This document shows, one piece after another, positions 10,680 through 21,019 of a DNA stretch of 64,000 nucleotides (position 1 is its first letter; every line of letters begins with the position of its first letter). This DNA is from Sesamum alatum. Lineage: Eukaryota; Streptophyta; Magnoliopsida; Lamiales; Pedaliaceae. The stretch is taken from positions 12,276,001-12,340,000 of the forward strand of contig JACGWO010000003.1 of NCBI GenBank assembly GCA_034509735.1, given 5' to 3'. A program made the position numbers and the translations under genes. The notes beneath the pieces were generated by a model that worked only from the letters and a program-made list of their open reading frames with translations, did not search any database and was not told the origin of the DNA.

Positions 10680-11960
10680 CCCTAATCAAGAAATCTGCAA
10701 GAACATTTTCATGAGATTTGATAATGACAATATTATAACAATAATACTGGCATTCTGCTTGCCATCTAATAATACGAGCTTTCTCAATCTTTGATTCAAG
10801 TTTATTTTTTCAGAAAGCTTTTAACATTCATATTACCAACTTTTAAGGTAAATTCTTTGGCTAGTAAGAACAAAGGCCATTTTTTGAAAGCCTTCCAAAC
10901 TGCAAAGAATTCCTTCTCGTCAATATGCAATAATTTAGCTTCTTGTTCGGTGAACAACCCTCCTGTGTATCTACATGGCTCTTCGCTAATAGTTGTTTTT
11001 CTCATGAGCACTGTTGCCCATCTGTAATCATTGGTGTCCATGTAGACTACCAACTCATCCTCGTCTTGTGGGATTGCAAGCTTTGGCAGGTTATTGCAAA
11101 CCTGTTTTAACTCACGAACCCTTTGCATATCTCCCATTTCCACTTTGAACTCTCTGCTTCTTTCAGAAGTGGACGGAAATCCTTTATGTATTTTGCGAGG
11201 TCCTTGATAAAGATTCCTACAAAATTGACAACTCCCAAGAAGTTTTGAAGTTGCTTCTTTATCTTTAAGAATGTCAGAAAAATTGCGAATCTTTTCTACA
11301 ATGTGTTCCTGCAACTCAATACATGTTTCGTCAATAAGAATTCCTAGAAATTCAATGTTATTGACAGCTATGATGGCTTTCTTTTCAGAAAGCACTAATC
11401 CTCCTTATGGCATGCATAAAAAAAATTCAAGATATCTAATATGATCCTGTATATTTTTGGACGCAATCAAAATGTCATCTATGTAGATAAACATAAACTC
11501 TAGATAGTATTTGAAAAGATTACCCATTTTTCTTTGAAATATCTAGGGTGCATTAGCAAGTCCCATAGGAATCACATTCCAGATGTATTGTCCTTGTGGT
11601 GTGGAAAATGCAGTGTATTTCTTTGAATCATTTTCCATCTTAATCTGATAAAATTCATATTTGCAATCGAATTTGGAAAATATTTTAGCACATTTAATGC
11701 CATCAATTAAGTGTTCCCTACTTGGGATATAATAACCATCAAATTCTAATATTCTATTAATGCCTTGATAGTTAATAACTAACTGGCTTGCCTCTTTTTA
11801 TCTCGCCATGGTTTCTTACCAGAAACACAGGGCTACTATAAGCAGAGACTCCAGGCTTGATGAGTCTAAAATTGATATGCTCTTTGATGATCTCTTGCAT
11901 ATCTTTCTTATCCTCCACGTTCATTTGGACGAGCAGGGGAATTTTTTATGCAAAACCATA
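10666..11960 (-). pseudogene. pararetrovirus reverse transcriptase/RNase H, broken
   Basis: From 11960 downward the minus strand shows the fingers/palm region of a caulimovirid-type RT, scattered over several frames. A Y-x-D-D catalytic box lies near 11490. The longest open block (11395-10802, ~197 codons) covers the RT thumb/connection, with FLGILID, and RNase H, with VVYMDT for its first catalytic Asp. The RNase H tail ends at the TGA at 10666-10668. In life this enzyme copies viral pregenomic RNA in the cytoplasm. Multiple frameshifts and stops in the palm make it inactive. No protease or integrase is attached, which argues against an LTR retrotransposon. Confidence 0.7.
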
Positions 11961-12400
11961 CTTAAGGACTAAATTGCTCAAAAAATAAGTTATTGCACTT
12001 GAAAACATTTGAACTTGAAAACTCAAGTTTGAACACTTAAGGGGAATTTTAAGATATTGCGCTTGAAAATATAAGTTTCTGAAATAGAATAAATTTTGTA
12101 ATGGCTTTTTTTCATGGTTTTTAAATAATAATTTCTTGGACAGATTTTGGTATAGATTTTGGGACGGGCAATTAATTAGAAGGAAACTTCCCCGAAATTT
12201 TTTAATTTTCCGCCAAAGCCATTTTGTGGACCGTCTTTTGGAATAGCCAAAAAATATTGGCAGTTCCAAAGTTTATTTTCCTCCACTTTTTCAAAAGGCG
12301 AACAACTTTTTAGCGCTTTGCTTAGGAACGGCCTTTGTTACTATCGGGTTTATTTTATCCGTTCCAAATGAAATATTTTTTTAAAAGAAATAAAATTTAT

Positions 12401-13446
12401 TTATAAAATAATACAAATCTTACATATTTCATTACAAAACACTTGATTATGAAGCCTCGTATTCATCAGTCTTGTAGTCTTCGAAGCTATCTTCATCATC
12501 CTCGTCTTTTTCATCAATATCAGTTTGACCATGTTGCATGATGTACTTGCAACCTGCTTTTGTGCAACTGAAAGATCAACAAATATTTGTATACTATCAA
12601 GATCATGGAGGTTGTACATCTGATTGTCAGTATCAACTTCAGGGACTAGTATGACTTCCTCCGACTGATATGCGATATCAGTCCAACGAGACTCATCAAC
12701 TACTCTTCGAGCCTTAGTTTTACAAATAACCCTCCAATCCGTTGTGTATCTCTTCATACTTGGGTACTGTGTGTAGTAAACTTGTACTGGTTTTGTTGTG
12801 CTAGTATGAATGGTTAATCTTTTTTGTACACCTTTCTGAAGTTTACATCCACAAGGTGATAACGAGGGTGTACTTTCATGCCTCTTTCTGGATCGATCCA
12901 ACGACACTTGGACAAAATGATGTGCAAGTTCAAAATAAGTGGGTATGTTAACTAAATTATCTCTTTGATTATTCCATAGAAGTCATTGTCCTCGTCTGTA
13001 TACGACGAACTTTTCACACACACCCCACAATTCATGGTTGACTTGCTGTAGTTATGATGTTTCATGTAGAAGTTGTATCCATTCACAAAGTAGCAAGGGA
13101 ACGTCGTTGCCTCTGCATAGGGACCCCAATAATGACACTTTAGGAGCTCATTGTTCGTGTCGTTCAATTCAGGATGAAACCTACACGTTCTAATATTATA
13201 CAATTTTGTATATAAGTTTCAATCAAATCAATTATTGAAAAATGTATAAACTTACACATTGTTTGAACCAATTCTTGAAATCAGTTGATACAAGTCGCTC
13301 AATAATTTGGTCTTCCGAATGGTGGTGCTGGTATAGTTCATTCAAGAATGATCTATTTGAAAATTCAGTTAAATATATCTGCATACTTATTTGTAATTAA
13401 AATTGCAAAGTTGGGAAATTATAACTCACTGATAATATGGCGTGAC
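12401..13446 (-). pseudogene. TNP2-like CACTA transposase, C-terminal part
   Basis: Minus-strand exons of the TNP2 C-terminus. 13446-13428 encodes VTPYYQ and ends at an intron. 13365-13260 encodes SFLNELYQHH and TDFKNWFK. 13203-12952 contains YFVNGYNFY and MNCGVCVKSSSY, the junction between the DUF4218 and DUF4216 regions. 12907-12401 contains QVYYTQYPS and DWRVICKTK (DUF4216). TNP2 proteins are the CACTA transposase; the catalytic domain would lie further upstream and is not in the window. The gene is cut at 13446 by copia A, inside the codons for VVTPYY. Confidence 0.75.
13442..13446. repeat. 5-bp target-site duplication of copia A (left)
   Basis: GTGAC here is repeated at 23245-23249, immediately after the right LTR. 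Confidence 0.9.
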
Positions 13447-15669
13447 TGAAGGACAAGAGGATCCGCCCGGGAGTGCGAGCGGAAGCGAGAAAAGCGTGGA
13501 AATAGTGCGTAAATTTAAATCAAATTCAAAATACGCGAATCCCAAGGGGTGTACCCTTGGGTGCTCAACCGGGCGTTCGATGTAGGATGTGTAAATATTA
13601 AAACATATATTTAAACACATAGGGCATAGATATATAAATGGAATCAATCAAAGCGTAATAAACCGTTACGTTTGATTGTTTAGCGTATGCTCCCGGCTAC
13701 TAGCGTTGTTCCTTCTCCGGAATGCTCACGAAATCCAAACGTATGGATTCTCCAAAGGTGATCCACACCACACCGGAAGAAACACACGTTCTTCTTGCTA
13801 GAAAAGAACGGGTTTAGGAAGGAATCGGTTTAAGAGAAGAACACTATGAATTAGTGTTCTCTTAAACTTACATTGTTCTTCTTCTTGATTCAAAATCAAG
13901 TGAAGAACACAAGTGTAAGAGAGGGAGGGAGCACGAAAATTGAGAGAGAGGAGAGGATTTTTTGTCTTCTCTTTTTCCTAGAAAAAGATGAATAATGAAT
14001 CACTTATGCTAGGTGTTGTATATTCTAATATATATACATAATTAATGTGATTATTGGAATGTGTCTAGGTTCATCCAAGGATGTCTAGATTCATTCCAAT
14101 CAATCACCATCAATTCTTCAATCAAGCCTGCCAAAATTTATGGTATGATCAAATCATACCAAAAGGGAAGAGCTTGATTGGAGTTGATTTGTCTCTTTCC
14201 AAAAGAGACAAGTCAACATACCACCTAGCATGAAACATGGCTGATTTTGCTTCCTCCAAGGGAGCATGTCGGCTATGTTTAATTAAGGGAAGAAGTCCAA
14301 CTTCTTCCTATTCCAAATTAGGAATTATTTCTCCTCTCGGGTATAATTTAATGGACCGGGTTTTATCGTAATCCAATTACGACGAACCCAATATTAAATC
14401 CAATTTAATGTCCATTAAATTATTCCCGTTGATCTTTTAATCCAATTAAAAGATCCAACGTCTCAACTTTCCATATTTAATCGAAAATCCAATTTACCGA
14501 TTAAATGAAAGCCCGATACAATATCGGCCCGTCCATCCAATGGACTTTCCCTTAAGTAATCCAATTACTTATTTTACCTTCGAGATTGACTCCAAGTCGA
14601 TCTCTCAACCTCCTCGGTGATTTGTGTGTGACCCTTTAGGGTCACCCTCAGCTAGACTTGGGCCCGTGTCCCACAAGGGCCCGTTACCATGGGTGGCCGT
14701 CTAGCAACGGTCCATGGCACTAGAGACTAGGTGAATTGGCGTGAACATTTAGGCGCCGATTCCGTACGGGTACGATCCTTCCGTCTACCGTCTCCCGACC
14801 TTAGTCAAGGGTATGGAATTGGGCGTCGGTTCCCATCCTTGACTAGGCATCTATGCTTAATACTCGAGACTACGTATGCTTCATTGCATCGACACAGGAA
14901 ACCATTCCCTGTTCGACCAACCACTGTGGCCACAGCTTCAAACAGCATGTACGTGTCTCCGAGTGCATAGGAGATACCTCTGTCACATATTGACAGGGGC
15001 CGGATCCTCTTCTTGGAATCCACCGTCCTCGCTACACATTCTGACTGCACTGGACAAGGCTTATAATGATCATCTTACAGAATGATCACCTCTCGCCAGA
15101 TCCAAGATACAGCCGTCCTGTGCACGTGACTGCCATGACTCCTCAAGTCTGAGGATTACTCCCGTACTATCGGAATCGGGGAAATCCAATCATACCGACC
15201 AAGCCTCCAAGGCTTCCATATGATGATCCCTGCGAGTCAGTCCAGTCGGCTCGACCCCAGTCGACCAACCCATCAAGATCGTGTAGGCGTCCCACGCCTA
15301 TCGCCGATGAAACACGGCACTCATCCAATGAACACGACTCTTGACGCAAGTCTCAATAGGACTCTCGATGCCCTGTCTCGAGGTCCTCGACTTGGAACGT
15401 TTCAGACCCAACTCTTAATCAGTTGGTTTCATGACCACCATCCAATGCGTGGCCCAACTGCACGAGTTGATATCCATGGTCTGTGGGCTTTGTTGCGATA
15501 TAAGTTAAAACACCGGCTTAACAAATGTAAGATGAGCGCAACAAAGAAGGTACCATTGGTGACGAACACTCATCTTATTCATCACATAATAATATTTACA
15601 TTCACATCAAGTTGTCGGATAGGTTACAAATTGCCAAACCTATTGGCTTTCTGGTCACCTATTCCAACA
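13447..15669 (-). repeat. copia A 3' LTR (left)
   Basis: Begins TGAAGGACAAG and ends CACCTATTCCAACA, giving TGTTGG...CTTCA on the element strand. A TATA-type promoter lies near 14022-14040, minus sense. The block around 14684-14752, with CCATGGGTGGCC and CCATGGCACTAGAGACTAGG, is shared by all LTR families in the window. All open frames inside are shadows. Confidence 0.9.
14183..14217. promoter_or_regulatory. conserved U3 hairpin in copia A LTR
   Basis: GTTGATTTGTCTCTTT and AAAAGAGACAAGTCAAC form a near-perfect inverted repeat with almost no loop. The same structure recurs in the right LTR (~21756-21794) and in copy C (~35285-35322). Confidence 0.5.
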
Positions 15670-15684
15670 ATCTCCCACTTGACC
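15670..15684 (-). promoter_or_regulatory. copia A polypurine tract
   Basis: The minus strand reads GGTCAAGTGGGAGAT immediately before the 3' LTR, the plus-strand primer site. The same tract occurs in elements B, 5 and the 40225-40634 remnant. Confidence 0.85.
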
Positions 15685-15689
15685 TAAAG

Positions 15690-17146
15690 CCAATCACCCA
15701 TTGACCTCGAACCTCTTATTCAGATGGTGAGTATGGGCAACTTGCGACATGGGCTTAGCAAGTGGATCTGCTATGTTTTCTGCGGAGCTAACTCGGTCCA
15801 ACCGAACGTCACTCCTGCTATCCATCTCTCTAAGAGATGGTAGCGTCTAAGAATATTCTTGGATCGTGATGAGATCTCGGTTCCTTTGCTAGCGCTATCG
15901 CCCCGTTGTTATCATAAAAGATAATTACAGGCTTAGCAATGCTAGGTACTACATCCAACCCTTGGATGTAGCTCATCAACCAAACCACTCCTTAGCAGCT
16001 TCCAAAGCCGCTATGTATTCAAAACTCTATGGTGGAGTCCGTCGTGGTAGCCTATTTGGAACTCTTCCAAGTAACCACGCCACCATTTAGTCTAAATACA
16101 AAACCATACTGAGACTTGGCATCATCGTCATTCGACTGGAAGCTAGCGTCGCTATAGCCTTCCAGTATCAACCCTCCACCGCCGTAGATCAAGAACATGT
16201 CCTTAGTCCTTTTCAGGTACTTTTGGATAGTCTTGACTGCACTCCAGTGATATCGGCTAGTTACGCTCAAAGCGAAAGCCACATCAGGTCTAGTGCACTG
16301 AACAGCATACTGTATGCTGCCTACGGCTGAAGCATAGGGGATGTCCAACATCCTTTTAAGCTCCTCATCAGTCTTAGGAGACTGCTTCTTGGATATCTTA
16401 ATTCCATGTCTCATAGGAAGGAATCCTCGTTTTGAGTTCTCCATCTTGAATCTCTTCAAGACTTTCTCAATGTACGAGGACTGGGTCATTCCTAACATCC
16501 TTCTAGATCTATCCCTCTAGATCTTGATGCCAAGGATGTAGGATGCCTCGCCCATATCCTTAATGGAGAATTGCATTGACAGCTAAGCTTTTGTGGTACC
16601 CAACATCTTAGCATCATTCCCAATGAGCAAGATGTCATCCACGTAAAGCACCAGAAACGCAACTGAGCTCCCACTGATATTCTTGTATACACAAGGATCG
16701 GACTCGTTCTTGATGAAATCATATCCCCGTATGACTTCATCAAAATGTATGTTCCAGCGCGGGTTTAACCACTTTTGGTGGATCTGCTAGGGTCTAAACC
16801 TTGTTTGTACCCATCGAGTCCATCTCGGATTTCATGGCCTCAAGCCGCTTGTCCGAATCGATGTCCGATATCGCTTCTCCGTACGTCTTTGGATCATTAT
16901 CCAACTGACTGGTCAGGCCCAGAAATCCATACCTATCAGGTGCATGGGATACTCTGACCGACCTACGGAGGACTGGAACAATATCAGTGGGAACTTCAGG
17001 CTCAGATGTCACTGCCGCCTCTTGGGGTTCCTCACTTGATTCCTCAAGGAGCACCTCATCGCGTCGACTATCCGATGGAAAATCTTTTTCCAAGAACACT
17101 GTGTTTCGCGAGACAAAAACCTTTTGCTCGGAGGGATCATAGAAAT
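15690..17146 (-). pseudogene. copia A RT/RNase H, with internal deletion
   Basis: From 17146 down there is the linker after integrase (DRYGFLGL, YGEAISDID), then the start of the RT (WTLxDPPK-like block at ~16790). The sequence then jumps at ~16757 to FDEVIRGYDF, losing about 0.35 kb of RT fingers/palm compared with element 5. The later palm retains VLYVDDILLIGND at ~16640, the catalytic Asp pair. RNase H follows (16498-16052), with LILEGYSDASFQ and RLNGGVVTWKSSK; stops occur after it. This enzyme would copy element RNA to cDNA. The deletion removes essential RT sequence, so the copy cannot self-mobilise. Confidence 0.85.
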
Positions 17147-17147
17147 A

Positions 17148-17840
17148 CTACCCCGCAGTTTCTTTCGGATAGCAGATGAACTTGCATAAACTAGACCTCG
17201 AGTCCAGTTTATCTCCCACTAATCTCTTGACATATGCGGGGCAACCCCACACTTTCAAGTATTTGTAGGAGGCAGGCTTGCCATGCCATATCTCATATGG
17301 CGTCTGGGATACCCTTTTAGATGGCGCCAAGTTCAAAACTTTGGCCGCCGTCTCAAGAGCGTATCCCCAGAAGGAAAGGGGTAGTTCGGTAAAACTCATC
17401 TTGGATCGGACCATGTCCAACAAGGTCCGATTCCTCCTTTCAGACACACCATTAAGGTGCGGTGTTCCAGGAGGGGTCCACTGAGAGAGAATCCCATTCT
17501 CTTTTAGATAATCAGTAAACTCGCCACTCAAATACTCTCCACCTCGGTCCGACCGAAGGGCTTTGATCTTTCGACCGGTTTGGTTCTCTACTTCAAGTCT
17601 GTATTCTTTAAACCTTCCAAAGGCTTCAGACTTGTACCTCATCAGGTAAACATAACCATACCGTGAGTGATCATCGGTAAAGGTTATGAAGTACGAGTAC
17701 CCACCTCTAGCCTGAGTATTTAGTGGACCACAGACATCTGTATGGATCAAATCCAACAGACCACTGGCTAGCGTACTTTGTCCAACAAAGGGTTTCTTGG
17801 TCATCTTTCCCTTTAGACAGGATTCGCAGGTCGGTAGGTT
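17148..17840 (-). pseudogene. copia A integrase
   Basis: This 218-codon open block (17804-17148) carries the integrase core. The catalytic D-D-E is visible as HTD (residue 23), RSDRGGEY (residue 86) and GVSERRNRTLL (residue 122), giving the expected D-35-E spacing. The zinc-binding CESC lies just upstream (~17820), in this frame but shifted by one nucleotide from the gag-side frame. A TAG at ~17146 replaces a Tyr codon after PKETAG and separates the core from the C-terminal linker. The role is insertion of cDNA, making a 5-bp TSD as seen here. Confidence 0.85.
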
Positions 17841-19238
17841 GTCAAATCGTCTATTTCTAGACTCTTTGAGTCCACCAACTTTCTTATCCTACCTTTAGAG
17901 ATATGACCTAACCTCGCATGCCATATCTGTGCGTTATTATGATCATCACGTTTTTGTTTGTGTTCTGCAGTCATAATCCAATTAGACTGTTGAAGTATGT
18001 ACAGACCGTTGACCAATGTACCAAGCAAATGAGAAATACCATCTTTGATAATGAAAAAACCGTTTTTATTGATGGTAAATTCATATCCCTCCTTATCAAG
18101 GACCGGGATGGAAACAATGTTTTTAATCATGCTAGGTACATAGAAACAGTCGTTCAGTACAATCCTAACATGACTACTAATGGCTAACTCTAGTGATCCT
18201 ACGGCCTCCGCAGCAACGGCCTTGCCATCGCCTAGCCTCAGGATCATCTCATCCTTGGTTAGCCTTCTGCTTCTTTGCAGTGCCTGCAGATCATTGCAAA
18301 TGTGAGCACCACACCCGGTATCCAATACCCATGAAGCAGAATTAGTAATCATATTAACTTTAACCACAAACACACCTGGGTTGGAGAGGAGTTGTGGGCA
18401 CTCCCTCTTCCAATGCCCTTTCCCTTGGCAATGTATGCAGACATCATTTGCCTTGGACCGCTGAGAACCACGGGCCTTCCCTTTCCCTTTGCTCGGTCCA
18501 ACCGGAGCAACAGGGACCCCCCGAGCGCGAGCAGGGGCCGCAACCGTCTTCCCTTTGCCCTTCTTCCTCTTCCAGCGTCCGGCCCTCTTGCCATTCGCCT
18601 TGGAGGTTGAAGCCTCTCCTATCAATACCGCCGGCGCCGACTTGTGGGTCGTTGCCTCGTATTGGACCAGCATGTTGATCAACTCATGAATCGACTTCTC
18701 AAGTCCGTTCATGTTGTAGTTTACAACAAACGGGTCATAGGATGGAAGAAGCGACTGGAGGATCACGTCAATGTACGTGTCATTGTTAAGCCCAGCTTTA
18801 AGGTCCTCGAGTTTCTCCACTAGGGAGAGCATCTTGACCCCATGACTCTGTACAGACGCTCCTTCAGCGAGCTTGGTGCCAAAGAATGCTTTTGTGGCAG
18901 CATATCTAATATGCCTATCTGGAACCGCACAAACCTCGTTCATGCGGAGCATTATGGCGGAGACGTTGTCCAGCCTCTCATACTGCTTCTGGATGTCGTT
19001 AGACATCGAAGCCAGTATGATACTGCGTACTTTCCGGTTGTCCTCATGCCATTTCTCGAACGTCAAACGTTCTTCAGGCGTGGACCCCTCCGGCAAGTTG
19101 CTCGGTGGCGGCTCGTCCAAGACGTAGCCTTGGTTCTCGAAACCGAGGACAATCCTCAGGTTTCTCAGCCAGTCCGAGTAGTTCGTTCCGTTGAATTTTG
19201 TTAGTCTCAAGAATCATGGTTAACGGGTTCTTAGACAT
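17813..19238 (-). pseudogene. copia A gag-protease-preintegrase
   Basis: The true start is the ATG at 19238 (MSKNPLT, as in copies C and 4). A one-base insertion near 19200 shifts the frame, after which a 465-codon block stays open. It carries the UBN2-type gag (NYSDWLRNLRIVLGF), a Lys/Arg-rich segment, and a CCHC zinc knuckle CIHCQGKGHWKREC at about residues 257-270. The aspartic protease motif WVLDTGCGAH is at ~292-303 and the pre-integrase HARLGHIS at ~427. Gag forms the particle and packages RNA. Overlapping plus-strand frames here are antisense shadows. Confidence 0.85.
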
Positions 19239-19975
19239 ATCTACATTAATGAAAATGTAAAGCAGAAATTAGCAGATGATGGTAATATTATTGTTCAAGT
19301 TGAAGACTTGGTCTTTTAGTCTTTAACCCTCCCACTATTTATACGAAAGTCTGCCACTCTCAAGCGGAGTTTCGGGAAACCATTTCCTAGTGGGCTTGGG
19401 ATCCACAAGCGTAATCTCCATGCCCCGCTTTTACGATTCACATGAAGAAGACCTTGTGAGAGATATCCAATATCATTCTCATCCAATGAGATTCCCAAGA
19501 TATTTTGCCTCACCTATTCGCATGGTTCCGAGGACTCCAAGCGAATCATGTTACTCAGTGTTAGGCCCGACCCATCAACTAAATCATACCTCAAACTGTC
19601 GCCCCCCACGACTCGTGAGACAGGGAAACAGCGAGCGCAGTCTTTTTGTTCACAACAATAGTGCAGCTTTCCCCTATTCCAAGTGTGCCACGACTCGTGA
19701 GACCACACTTGGACTTGGGTAGTGGTAGCTTCCTCACCACATTGCTGTGGATGGAAGGCTCGGACAGACCAAAATACCATTTTGATCCAAGTCCGTTCTG
19801 GGCCTAATATTTAATTTGGTCCAACCAAATGAGAGTTTGTGTATGACCGAGACCTCATCACATTATTGTGTTTTAGCATGCATAAATATCCAATATTTAA
19901 AGCGATAAATAAAAAACGCCGCATGCATAAAACATAGCATACCCCTGTTAGGATGATCACAAGCCCAACCTATGC

Positions 19976-19999
19976 GACCCACTGAGCCCGCAGTGAGTC
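19976..19999 (-). promoter_or_regulatory. conserved leader RNA hairpin (copia A)
   Basis: The element strand reads GACTCACTG, loop CGGGCT, CAGTGGGTC: a 9-bp stem with one G-U pair. Equivalents are at 30282-30304 (B), 37215-37238 (C) and 48382-48405 (element 4). Stem position 3 changes from C-G to T-A together. The role is unknown; packaging or dimerisation is possible. Confidence 0.5.
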
Positions 20000-20661
20000 T
20001 ATGGTCTGTCTAGGGTGGTCCTAAATTATTACAATAGTAATATACCCAGTGTCATTCCAATGGGCCTTGTAGTGCTCTTGTTTCACGCCTTGATGCTCCT
20101 CCTTGGGGTCTCCGACTCCAATTGCTTGTTAAAATTGAAACCTCACCAATCCTATCTACTCTCATTACAACTGAAAGTAATACATCGGTAATAAAGAAAA
20201 CAAGCCTTAACATCATGAGGCTGAAAATACGGGAGATGATAGTCCCAAAAACAAGAGGCACGCAGGCCCCACCCAACAGAAAATAAATAAACATTCATTC
20301 ATCCATACACAAGGTCTAGGGCTTTGTGATCATCCCATGTTGATTCCATCAACTCACATAACATAATTATTCCAAATAATCATGCATAAATACCCAAAGG
20401 ATATTCCAAATACCCAAATGATGTCCAACATCACAAAAGCATAAATATACAAATAATATGCAAAATTCAAATTTGAAATTAATGGACATTTTAAACAATG
20501 CATCCAATGCATGTATTAATCCCAAATTAATTAAGCAAATTTAATTCAAGGAATAATCCAATTATCCCAAAATCAAAAATGCAAAATTAACATATTTTCA
20601 GAATATTGTGCAGAAAATACAGAAAATCGAATTTTCCGAAAAAAGTCGAAAAACGGCACAA

Positions 20662-20760
20662 AACGGCCCAGCCGTTGTGCTGGCCGGCCGCCCGCGCGCA
20701 CAGGGCAGAGCGCGCGCGCGCGCTGTGCCGCGCGCATGGCGCGCGGCCACTGCCGGCCCC
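20662..20760. repeat. GC-rich tract in copia A leader
   Basis: About 100 bp of very high GC, including alternating (GC)n at ~20710-20725, in otherwise AT-rich leader about 250 nt past the PBS. The tract is present in every leader here but differs in length and sequence. Confidence 0.8.
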
Positions 20761-21004
20761 ACCAATTTTTTTTTTTTTGTTTTTCAAAACTGTTTCAGCA
20801 CAATAAAATTAATATTATTCTGAAAATAAGCATGCAATTTTAGATCCAATCTAACAAAATTAAGCATGCCAAAAGTCCATTAAATCCAAACAATTGAATC
20901 ATCATATTATTCATATATTTACGTAATCTAACATGCCAATAAAGCCATTTAAAAGCAAGTAGATCATGCCAAACACATAGATCTATGCCCCTTACATCGA
21001 ACCG

Positions 21005-21017
21005 GGCTCTGATACCA
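21005..21017 (-). promoter_or_regulatory. copia A primer-binding site
   Basis: The minus strand reads TGGTATCAGAGCC, complementary to the 3' end of plant initiator tRNA-Met, two bases from the 5' LTR. Confidence 0.92.
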
Positions 21018-21019
21018 CT

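Larger units (their letters stand above)
8930..11965 (-). mobile_element. endogenous pararetrovirus (Caulimoviridae-like), 3' portion
   Basis: On the minus strand, in order, there are a reverse transcriptase/RNase H region (to 10666), a second ORF overlapping its end (from 10679), and a short intergenic region with a TATA box. This RT-RH, then second ORF, then promoter order, with no LTR or integrase, is that of an integrated plant pararetrovirus. The florendovirus group, with its second ORF behind the polyprotein, fits best; that assignment is an inference. Movement protein, coat protein and protease regions are absent. Both flanks are CACTA-related sequence. All frames carry stops or frameshifts, so it is a fossil. 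Confidence 0.7.
11970..13446 (-). mobile_element. CACTA transposon 2, left part
   Basis: The left part of a second CACTA element carries the 3' end of its TNP2-like gene and, from ~12130 to 12400, subterminal-type sequence (GGAACGGCCTTTGTTAC, same orientation as the left end of CACTA 1). CTCAAAAAATAAGTTATT near 11978 could be a degraded terminus. It continues beyond copia A at 23250 and beyond copia B at 33238. The exact left boundary is uncertain. Confidence 0.6.
19239..21004 (-). other. copia A long non-coding leader
   Basis: About 1.77 kb between PBS and gag with no credible ORF. It contains a conserved hairpin (19976-19999) and a GC-rich tract (20662-20760). Blocks such as GGATGATCACAAGCCCAACC and GGGCCTTG recur at matching places in the leaders of B, C, 4 and 6. 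Confidence 0.75.

Noticed and set aside
4425..13446. One single large CACTA element containing the pararetrovirus
   Set aside because: Considered because a Transposase_24-like gene and TNP2 usually share one element. But inverted subterminal repeats at 8085-8300 close CACTA 1, and 12130-12400 has its own left-type subterminal sequence, so two elements fit better. It cannot be fully excluded without the missing termini.
14731..15687. Several open frames up to 155 codons on both strands
   Set aside because: They lie entirely in the copia A LTR and recur in all LTR copies (22304-23197, 34031-34747, 50378-50704) with frame breaks; no domain is recognisable.
18349..19204. Plus-strand and alternative minus-strand frames
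   Set aside because: Antisense or shifted readings of copia A gag, whose own frame shows the zinc knuckle and protease motifs.
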